Shown here: in pieces, positions 55,288 through 64,000 of the stretch
Numbering within the stretch: the stretch's first letter is position 1
Layout of the letters: every line of letters starts with the position of its first letter
NCBI GenBank assembly: GCA_011037195.1
Contig: JAAEAF010003838.1
Coordinates: 170,155 to 234,154 of the forward strand
Length of the DNA: 64,000 nt
Reading direction: 5' to 3'
Source: Triatoma infestans
Taxonomy: Eukaryota; Arthropoda; Insecta; Hemiptera; Reduviidae
Position numbers and translations under genes: made by a program
Notes under the pieces: model-generated
Databases searched by the model: none
Told to the model about the DNA's origin: nothing
The model's input: only the letters and a program-made list of their open reading frames with translations

Positions 55288-56479
55288 CAGAATGATGATA
55301 CGCGGACTAATACCTTTAAGTGGAGCCTAAAAAGAAACTTCTCCCAGTTTATAGGGTGAACTAAAATACCCTTATATAGGCTATATTTTTGTGCGCTCTG
55401 ATAAGTTACTGTGAAGAGAGGGGGCAATGTAGTAAGTACCATCATCTTGTACCTTTACTGGACCGAGCTTATTCCTTTTTTTTCATTTTCCAGTTGAATG
55501 TGCAAAACTTTTGTTAACTTCATACCAACATAAGCTATATACTATACATATCTATATATATATATATATATATATAACGACTGATATAGAGAAAATATGA
55601 GTGGACCGTAAAAGTAGGTTAGGAAAAAAGGAAAAGAGAAGAAAAATAAGGTAATATCGTAGTGAAAACAACTGATGTGAAAAGAATTTGAATTTATTCA
55701 AGTTTAAATCGGGAAATATACAGATAGAGAGCTAGACAGACAAACGCAAAGAATGGGGGAAAAACACCCCTATCTTTTTCCTACTTTCTACAATCTACAA
55801 ACACTATAAAAAATATATTGATTTGTTTTTTGTTTATTTATTTTTAGATATAAAAGTAAGATCATTTTTATAAATTTTGTAATAATTTTCTATGTAATTA
55901 TTACTTTGCAACATGAATAAAATTAATTATAGAGATTACAAAATAGAGGTCGCAAAAAACCGATATTGAATTAATTCAACATTATTGGATTGGATACTGC
56001 ATTGCAGAACCTAAACTGTTATAATCTCTTTTGACCAGCAAATAATACCCAGAACATACTGTTCTATTGTTATTGCTAATACAATCTGTGGTTCGATTCT
56101 AATTCTTGACTCTTTATGGATTTTTTTTTTTTTCTTATCTAAAATAGTTTTCAATTATTGAAAAAGACAAAAACAAAAATCTTATCCACTCATTCGATAA
56201 TTTATTACCACTATTCTCGATTTTTCATTGTTTCGATGTTTGTGTTAATAAAGTTATTATTTCACATATGAATTAGTTCAAAGTTCAAAGTTAATTTTTG
56301 AAACTTTTGTTTTTTTACAAGTTTTCGACAAAGATGACGAGAAACTCACATTTTACTTTCTCTTTCAGTCTAAGTGTAAATTCATCTGGTGCGAAATAAT
56401 CACACTACTAGTGGCACATTTTATTCAAACTACGATTTTTTTATTGGTTTGAAAGTATGAGATTTTATCCATCATATTG

Positions 56480-56700
56480 TGATGGACTCACAGATTTACA
56501 GTTATACGTCGCCTAAGACGTCACAGGTAGTCGTAGCAGTATTTCCTAGAGCAAATGTATTAATATTACACCCTATGGAAGCCAAGACCCGCCTACTCAC
56601 TCCTAGCAGTAACTAAGAAGGGGTAGGCACGACTATCATATAAGCGAGGAAGTTTTCTTCACCGCGAGGGAGATATTGTATCCTTCTCTTTTCAAGGAGA
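56480..56700 (+). repeat. inverted pair, left member (about 220 bp)
   Basis: Reverse complement of 58,430-58,650 with many substitutions. Landmarks here: tttacagttatacgtcgcct, gtagtcgtagcagtattt, gaagccaagacccgcctact, actatcatataagcgagg. No coding motif. Confidence 0.7.
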
Positions 56701-57337
56701 CAACACTCTACCCAGCCCAGTCTGTCACGCCGCTTTGCACTAGGCTCCACTTTCTCCTGTTTAACTGTAAAATCTTGACAATATCTTCGTTTGTTTTTTT
56801 CCAATATACCAGTAAATCTTGAGTATAGTTGAATTCTCTAACTCTTTTATCCCGCATGAATGCCACAAGAATAACATGTTTTGTGTATTTTGGAGTTTTT
56901 CCAATCATTAGTTTTGTTATTAAATTGTTTGGTGTTAATAGCCATATTTTAATTATTATTATTATTAGAGTAGTATTATTATTTATGTACTTTTTGCGTG
57001 AATTTTATTTATTTCTTTTTTGTTTCTCTGTTATTATCTTCTGTAACGTTTAATTTTCTAAAAGTACACGTTGTATTTTTATTTTTAAGCTTCAATAAAA
57101 ATAGTATATTTGTTGAAACGTAACCAAAATTGTAGTTTTTTTTATTTTCTACAACCGAACTTCACTATTGGTCTTCTATCATATTAAGAACGGTCAAAAA
57201 TAATTTTTCAGATCGTATGTTTTTTCTTTTGGTTGGTTCCGACCGATTTCGTGAATTGTTTTTCGCGATTTTCACCAAAGTTACTCGTAAATATGTTTAT
57301 AAACTTTTTAAGAAAATTCTTCTGATTATGAATCCTC

Positions 57338-57363
57338 TATTTATTTATTTATTTATTTATTAC
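57338..57363. repeat. (TTTA)n microsatellite
   Basis: Six TTTA units. Confidence 0.95.
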
Positions 57364-58429
57364 TAATTAAATATATAATAAAATGATATTTACAGCATTA
57401 AATGGCTGTTCCATTGAATCAGTTTCAATATCAAACATATAGTTTTAGTCGAAAAATTTATCAAAATTTTACAAAACAGTCTTAATTTCTTAACAAACAA
57501 TAACTTAATAATTAAATACTTATAATTTTTTTCTTCTTGTCTACACAGATTGTAGTAAAGTTTCATTAGCTAATAAAGTAAAATTTCTGTTCCCTCTAGT
57601 AAAACAATAATCGAACTATTTCCATCTGATTAAAATATCTCTGTTTACTTTTCATATAACTTTACAGATGGAGCATGAAATTGCGATCAATCATGGACTT
57701 TTAGTTCTTTTTTCTTCCTCTGTAAAAGTTGTTTCAGCAATAACTCAACTTTGACTTCGAAATTCATGCTTGAATTTTCCTTCAATATAATATTTATATA
57801 CACCATTACACTAATAGGACTTGTTAAGCGGCTCAACTGTAAGGAGTTAGTTTTTGTAGCGGTAGAGGATCAGATAATGGGGGCGGCAATTGAGAGCAGA
57901 TCTGAGCGGCAGAGAGAACATATTGAGCTCCCGCCCACCTCACAGATCTGTTCTTATCTCTAATGACTTGGTGTCATTGTAGCTTTCTTTCTCTCCCACT
58001 CTTTATCTCTCTCTCTCTCTCTTCTATCCTTCTCTTGCAATCCTTTTTGTTATAACGGAGTAGTGTGAAGTAAAGTGGTGTTTAATTATTATTTAGTTGT
58101 TGCTAGAATGGTAAATACTTTTTTCATTTTACCATTTTTACACACATTTCTATAATTGCTGGTTAGCCTGCAATCTACAAAAGTCGGCTTCCTATTTTAT
58201 TAAAGACGAGAATTAAGAAACTCCAAGCATTCTTAAATTTCAAGGAGTCTAATGCTTATCCAGGTCGTCTTTTCTCCTGTAATGGCAATTTTGTGCGTTA
58301 AGAGAGTAGGAGAATTGAGTAGGTATATTGAGAGTAGGTATATTGAATAAAGCAAAAGTTACTACAAGGAATTTGCCGTTATACAAGAGAAAGCAAAAGC
58401 TAAATAGTGCGGACTAAACTTGTAGAAAG

Positions 58430-58650
58430 TTGAAGATTTTATCCCTTTCAATAGAACTCTCTCGCTTTTATGATGGTCAAATCTACCACCGAATGCCTAG
58501 TCTTTGGTTCTGCTAGGGGTTAGTAGGCGGGTCTTGACTTCCCTGGGAATAATGTTGAGTGATAGAAGGTGCTGCTACGGCTCCTGACACATATTAGGTT
58601 TCGTATAAGCGGATATCTGTACATCTGTCTGTTCAGCTGCATGAGCGTAG
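58430..58650 (-). repeat. inverted pair, right member
   Basis: Partner of 56,480-56,700. Landmarks: tcgcttttatgatggtcaaa, gctaggggttagtaggcggg, tcttgacttcc, gctgctacggctcctgac. The 1.7-kb spacer holds the (CT)n run at 58,003-58,025 and no transposase that I can recognise. Confidence 0.7.
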
Positions 58651-58732
58651 AGAGGCTTTGATCAGATGTAGGTTTTAATTCTTCCTTACAGATGACTAGT
58701 AACTCTTTGTTCCCCCCTTTTTCTTACCATAG

Positions 58733-58811
58733 AGACGTCTGTTTGTCTGCGAGTCCATCAGCACCAAGATATCATCAGATAGCACAAGCACTAAAAGCAA
58801 CTTGGCGAATA
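58733..58811 (+). other. candidate internal exon
   Basis: A long pyrimidine tract (ccccccctttttcttaccatag) ends at an AG at 58,732. GTAAGT follows at 58,812. Between them one frame reads ASPSAPRYHQIAQALKATWR and another reads a Ser-rich peptide, both without stop. Using the second AG (exon from 58,735) the first frame would be in phase with the donor at 29,988. The resulting peptide does not look like the continuation of a DUF4062 domain. Product unknown. Confidence 0.3.
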
Positions 58812-60004
58812 GTAAGTTGATATATGAATACTTATTGAGAACTGTCCAGGGCTGTAATGAAGCTAATTAGTATAAATATTATCATTTTGATAATTCCGAT
58901 TAAATCTTTTATAATATTTGTAAAATGGGATAATTAGCCTGAATATCTACTCCCTAACTTATAGGGATAAGTAACCTTTATATCAGGGATACGATTTGCT
59001 AGATTTGCTTGTTTTCACCTAGATTATTACCTGCCTGCATTTGATAATCTAACCAGTTCTATAGATGTCACCATTTGCTAACTTCAAGCTCTTACTTCGT
59101 TGTACAAGTTTCTTTTCTGTCGCCGAAGCTCACCATAATGTCTGTGTCAGCTGATATTATTTAGGGTTTCTTCACTTGGAGGAAAAGGCATGGAAGATTT
59201 CCACATATAAAGCGGTAATCAGGGGTATTGTGACCAAATGGTTCATGGATCCTGATTGCTGTGCAGGGTGAATTGTTAAGAAAAGAAAGATTTAAGGATA
59301 AATTAGGAATTAGGAAAACTATTTTTGAAGCATTAGGAAGTATACTATTGAAGCATCTGTATAAAAAGAGGATTTGGCTGGGGTTGGGAAGATAAAAAGC
59401 TAGGACATTTTCAAAAAGCCTTACCAAAGTCTTAGTAAGGCAGATGAAGAACATCTGGTGAAAAAACAAAAAAGACTTCTATGCTATAAATTCCAAAACT
59501 TGAAGAAAGATCTGCAGAAACTCTTACAGGCCAGACAGTGACAGATATAACTGGCGATCATGGTGCCTTCAAGATCTGGTCGCCCAATTCCAAAGTCCTT
59601 CATGAGCTGTGGAATTTTTTCCGGTGATTTTGTTGAAACATCATACAGTTTAAATAAATGGCCTGGATATTCAGCGTGCGAGGAACGAAACGGCGTACTA
59701 ACTAACACAGAAGGTGTTTGCTTTCTCTTTGTCACTGGGAAACCATTTTGTAACATCGTTAGACTTTAATCCATTAAGAAATGAATGCTAAACAATTCCC
59801 AGTTTGTATTTAGAGCTTTCTCGAAAGCTCTCAATCAATTTAGTTCGAATGTTGATTCAAAAAAAAAAAAAAAATTGTGTGGAAGGTGGTTAGTCTCCCA
59901 ATTTTTCTAATGCCATTTTGTGGACTATAAGTTCTGGAAATAACAATTATTTCGAACGTGGAAATTGAGAAAGAGGAAAATTTTGGCTAAACTTTGGCAG
60001 GAGG

Positions 60005-60235
60005 CCAGTGGGATGGGAGGCTTGGATCTCGTCACCCGCTAGCCAACCACAGGCATGAAAGGAAAAATTGAGCCTTTCTGCCATGACGGATTATGAAGGT
60101 GGCTCCATCCTTCTTCCAGCGTTGCTTTGGTATTCATGGCGACAATGCCTTGAAGAGGGGTCATTGCAATACAGTAAAACGTGGATTTATAGCAAACCAC
60201 TAAAGTGTTCTCAACTAGAAAACGTGTTTTTCATT
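60005..60235 (+). repeat. unnamed interspersed repeat C, copy 3
   Basis: atctcgtcacccgctagcca, attgagcctttctgccatga, gccttgaagaggggtcattg, cagtaaaacgtggatttata, ccactaaagtgttctcaact. Matches copies at 27,235 and 29,040 in order and spacing. Confidence 0.65.
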
Positions 60236-60679
60236 TTTTGGCTTTTCCAAAAGTAAAAATGGATATTTTTTAGTATGTTTGTTTCTTTAGAAACTTTAAC
60301 AAACATTTAATAAGCATTTTTTATTTTATTCATTATTTATTTATAATGTGGTAATGTTATAAATAGAAATAAAAACTGGTCGAGAAGGACAAAGATCAAA
60401 AGGATGACTAAAGTTTGCTTTATCTGTTTTTTTTTTATTTAATTAAAACTGATACATCTTTGTTTAGAAAAACATTTAATTAGTTCAATCTACAAAGAAC
60501 AGAGAGTTAATTAACAGTTTAAAGAGTTTGCGGTAGTATTTTATTTACTAATTGCAAAAATGTTTGATAAAAAATAATATTAAAAAACATAGGTCATTCA
60601 TAATAATTTATCAATAAATGAATTATTTAATGCAAACAACGTCATATAATTCTACATCGTCAATAAGCAACTATAGAAC

Positions 60680-60895
60680 AGAAAGTGTAGGGGAAACACC
60701 AAGTTTGAGCTTGCTGCGATTTTCCTTTTTTGCGATATTCTGTTGAATCACAAACACACATACATACAGACCATTCGCTAAAAACATTTTTTCGTATTCA
60801 AGAGACCTCAAAACATGTATTTCCGGTGAAGACTGAATTTCGATAATTTGGAACGATTGCAATGCTTCCTCTTACTACGAGTGAGAGAAAATAAT
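60680..60895 (+). repeat. family A/B repeat, well-preserved B half
   Basis: accaagtttgagcttgctgc, gcgatattctgttg, acacacatacatacagacca, cattttttcgtattcaagag, acctcaaaacatgtatttcc, ggtgaagactgaattt. It ends with the terminal hairpin ttcctcttactacgagtgag agaaa. The best view of the 3' end: the arms cctcttac and gtgagag are complementary around tacga. Confidence 0.85.
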
Positions 60896-61379
60896 AAAAT
60901 AGCCGACCATTCTTTGTTGTTTGTGTTTTATCGAATTTTTCAAGCTCATCTACAAAGCATTAGAACCATAAACCGCTTTCAGCATTCTTGCTCGGTTTAC
61001 CATGATAATATTCAATGTAATAGAATGAAGAAGAAAGTTGCAAAACACAGAATATTAAAGCCGGCAATAATTAAAAGCAGGAAGGAAGACGTGCTTGCTC
61101 CATTGTGCGAGTAAACATGAAACTAAATTATTATTAGGATGTGTGAGAAGTTCTAGTTATATATGCGGTTATTTTATTACTACATGGCGTGATACTGGCA
61201 GCATATATTAGAACTAGTTTACCAAACCATTTCTAGATTCTCAACAAATTAACTATTTAATTTACCGTAATAATATATAAACGCTACTAAAAAAAACTTC
61301 ATTATATTTCAAACAACTTTGGTTAGTGGATTCCTTCAAGGCATCAGTAAAAGATGTACTCCTACCCTCTTGGATAGCA

Positions 61380-61887
61380 CCATTCACTTAAGTTGCCTTT
61401 AATTAAGATCTGTGACTGGGGAAACTTGAGAATGGCACTTAGAAAAAAGGAGATTCTCATCTTCCCAGAAAGCCAAGCTGCTGCGTTCAGTACTTCCTCA
61501 TCTCTTGTTAAGGAGAGTACAGAATCCCTGGCGCACCTTTCTTGGCAAACAAAGTTTAGCCGAGACATGCCAATTGTGGGGAATAGGGCAATGAAACAGC
61601 CGACCAACTGGCCACGAATGGGGAGAATACCCTATTGCCCAAGGAATAGCCAAAGAGACAGTATGTGTATCACTCATTTGGCTCTGGAAAGAGCACGACA
61701 AAATCTGAAAATTAAACACAGCAAAATGATGATGACAAAGTTGTGCAAGAATAGAATTAAAGAGACCCTCTGCTTTAGAAGGAACCAAATTGGTCTGGTG
61801 ACTAGCCTTTTCAAGGGGCCTGGCAGGTTCGAAAAACACCATCAGAAGGTGGGGAACCTTTTTGTAGACTCTGTTTTTCAATTTTAA
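61380..61887 (+). pseudogene. non-LTR ORF2 RNase H-region relic with a 164-codon open frame
   Basis: The plus frame from 61,393 to 61,887 is uninterrupted and aligns in order with the broken copy at 790-1876. FPESQAAAFS corresponds to FSGSQAALNA, and KESTESLAHLS to CRDSLEALS. IVGNRAMKQPTNWPRMG corresponds to IIGNEIADQLASEG, HSKMMMTKLCKNR to HGKMVMPELCKRR, and NQIGLVTSLFKGPGR to YQISLITGLFTGHGS. The catalytic Asp of SDSQAA is Glu here and the final NEIAD Asp is lost, so it is not a working RNase H. The zinc tail and 3' end were not found. The open frame is likely luck or slow decay. Confidence 0.7.
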
Positions 61888-63619
61888 TCGCCTTAATCAA
61901 ACTTAAAGTTAGTGGTTTCTGTATTACCTCTAGGCTTTTTATGTTTCTCCTTAGAACCTTAGTACAGCCAATCCTTTACACAAGTAGAAAGCTTGCACTG
62001 GTGCCTCTTATCATATGTAGCAGATATGCTCGGCCCAGCTCCTTAATTAATATATTCTACCAAATGTTATACTATTCCTGTGAAGGACTTCATCCGCTTT
62101 TCGGCTGATTATGCCACATAGACAGTGAGGTCTACATCTGATACTCTGCCAAGAGATTTACGAGTATTATTCCAACATCGGCACTCTTTATGAAAGTGTC
62201 AGCCCTACACTCAGCCCTAGTTGTGGAACCACATCTGTTGGCCTAGCGACTCTTGCGTCAATGTACCTGAGATCCAAGAATTGCCAGAAACTAATTTCTG
62301 TTGGTGGTTATGTGTCTAGTAAGTAACAGTACTTAGGACTGTGTTTTTATTAGTTTCTGCAAAGGCGCTGCAAATTGTGGTTTCAGAATTATATTCAAGA
62401 TTCAGGAATAAGCATCATACTTAGCTTTCTGTATGTTAGTCATGAAGCAATTGATTTCTTGAATATACTGATTTTCGATTATTTTGTAACATCTAAAATG
62501 AATTTTCTTGCAGAAAATTAAACATATTAACTTTAATATTAGTTACAAGAACTATGTCTTGTTTATACAGAAGAACTATAATATACTAGATAATGTATAT
62601 TACTCTAAAGCTTATAAGACCACGTATTGCAGCACTTAAGGAGCACCTTGTGTATACTAAAACAACTAATGTGCATACTTTTAAACTTGTTAGCGAACAC
62701 ATCAAGTTCTTGATTAAATAGCACATAAAGCGCGGAAAATTTACTCAATAAAAAAAAAACTTGTTTATAAACATTTTACGTTTGCGCTGGAAAATCCCAG
62801 CACTAAATAAAAGTTTTCTAATGAAAAGTTTTCCATAAAAAGAAAAAGCGAGCCATGGACAAAAGTTTCTTTTTTTCATTACCACCTTGTGCTGCCAACG
62901 CAACAAAAACAACACATCACAATATGTATCTCACCAGTTTTTTGCCTGGAGAGAAAACAAAAAGAGAACAACAACAGGCCTAGGAGCCGCTGAGGGGTGG
63001 GGGCGGGCGCCAATAAAAATCCACAGGGAAATCAAACAAGGTGTTAAGATTTATAAAGACTTAGCGGGCTTTATGAGTGTTTTTGTTTATGCAACTTTGT
63101 AACTTCTATAGCTATCACTTTCATCGGGGAAAATAAAGAAAATTTGTCCTGCTGGAATCTGTCAAATATATATGATGTTTGTTTGGGGGGTTGGGGTTGG
63201 AATCCTTGGTGTTGGAAAACATTGAGTAGCTATTCTCTCTCCCAACCTCAAAGATTTCTTCATTTTGTAATCATCGACCCGTTTCAGTCGGCATTGGTCA
63301 TTTCATGTCGGTATTATTATTTTGATAAATAGTATCAAAATACGGCCGAATAGGTCGAAACCGCTCGGTACCAGAAAAGTGATATCATTGTAAAAAAAAA
63401 AAAATCTTTGATTCGATTGGTTTATTATTATTTGAATTCTGCATACATAATCACATGGGATTCTCTACTAAAAGTTTTACTAGTGGAAGAGAGGAGAAGG
63501 CGCTACAATACAATCTATTCCCATTTACGTAAATCTCTTTATTAAGTAAATCTTGTTGCTCTTATTTAATAAATCTTTATTGCATATTTTATATTTTGTA
63601 AAAATGGTAAACAAAAATG

Positions 63620-64000
63620 TATCCTGGTTTGATATCTTCAGGAATGGGATCTCCATTTAAAGATTAAATTCATGAAAACCTGTGCTCATGTTTCTTCCTG
63701 GACGATCAGATAGTAGTCATTGCTCAGGAGAATACCTGGAGTATTTTATGAAGAAATTGAAAGTCACTTACACCAAGTATGGAATAAAGGTAGACCGATA
63801 AAACATGGGAGCGGGGATTAACACTAAGGAAATTTAATAATAATGGGAGAAACTTGTAAGAAGATTGAAACTTTCAAATACGTCCGATCGATGTTGAAAA
63901 GTGAGGAATTGAAGAGGGGTTAGGGAAAAAACGGAACAAGTCAGAAAAGCAGCAAAATCCTTCATCAAAGGAAACCAAACGAAGTATTTTGTATTCGGAA
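63620..64000 (+). pseudogene. RTE-type LINE reverse transcriptase relic, runs off the window
   Basis: The plus frame at 63,692 reads FFLDDQIVVIAQENTWSIL, matching the FADDQ..IA box with the double Asp of RTE/craft-type reverse transcriptases. Another frame near 63,845-63,915 reads GETCKKIETFKYVRSMLKSE, matching the family's KYLG-type segment. A third near 63,925-63,998 reads EKTEQVRKAAKSFIKGNQ, matching the ARKA...LN segment. There are stops between them. It probably continues beyond position 64,000. Confidence 0.7.

Noticed and set aside
56613..56908. Two overlapping minus frames of 63-66 codons
   Set aside because: They overlap the left member of the inverted repeat pair and show no motif.
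57751..57963. 70-codon frame with VEDQIMGAAIESRSERQREH
   Set aside because: The GC-richer block is interesting but the frame starts in AT-rich sequence, has no splice signal and no known motif.
59161..59769. Open frames on both strands, such as the minus 90-codon frame with IPQLMKDFGIGRPDLEG
   Set aside because: Both strands are open over the same interval and I recognised no family, splice signals or start context. Kept as unexplained; not called a gene.

Overview
The window looks like a gene-poor, AT-rich stretch of an animal nuclear genome, most likely an arthropod and probably an insect. Three things point that way. There are decayed Jockey, RTE and RNase-H-bearing non-LTR retrotransposons, a mariner relic, a Gypsy LTR element and tRNA-derived SINEs. 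Microsatellites are dense. The one convincing exon has a CAAAATG start and consensus splice sites. I see no bacterial genes, operons, CRISPR arrays or complete intact protein-coding genes. The species cannot be named from what I see.

Layout. 73-731 is an assembly gap. 732-1890 is the 3' end of a non-LTR element with RNase H (minus). 1.9-5.5 kb holds short duplicated repeats and a hairpin. 5.9-6.9 kb is a broken mariner (minus). 8.2-8.5 kb is an RTE-type LINE relic. 9.0-13.2 kb is a patchwork of one abundant unnamed repeat family (called family A/B here), a SINE and a recent 121-bp duplication. 13.4-14.7 kb is a long foldback palindrome. 15.7-18.4 kb is a second inverted-repeat element split by a LINE fragment that carries only ORF1. 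20.1-24.8 kb holds a SINE, a small hairpin MITE and a Gypsy element that keeps both LTRs but has lost reverse transcriptase. 27-29 kb holds two copies of another unnamed repeat.

29,854-29,987 is the best host-gene feature: an exon with a start codon whose peptide ends in a motif typical of the start of DUF4062 domains of STAND NTPases. From 30 to 39 kb there are more family A/B copies, a SINE and a LINE tail. 39.5-41.8 kb holds two Jockey relics in opposite orientation. 43.5-45.1 kb is a family A/B copy that contains a homogeneous 26-bp minisatellite. 45.9-46.3 kb is a solo LTR of the Gypsy family with perfect ATAT target duplications. 48.6 kb is the best-preserved SINE. 51.8 kb is another LINE tail. 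54.6-55.1 kb is a compact family A/B copy. 56.5-58.7 kb holds an inverted pair of 220-bp repeats. A possible spliced exon lies at 58.73-58.81 kb. 61.4-61.9 kb is an RNase H-domain relic with an unusually long open frame, and the window ends in an RTE reverse transcriptase relic.

Nearly all long open frames belong to mobile elements and are broken. The most interesting unexplained material is the family A/B repeat (inverted ACTTTCTCTTAC ends, internal CA microsatellite, modular interior), the SINE family, the two foldback elements and the start-codon exon. All calls come from reading the sequence by eye; no searches were run and boundaries marked approximate may shift by tens of bases.
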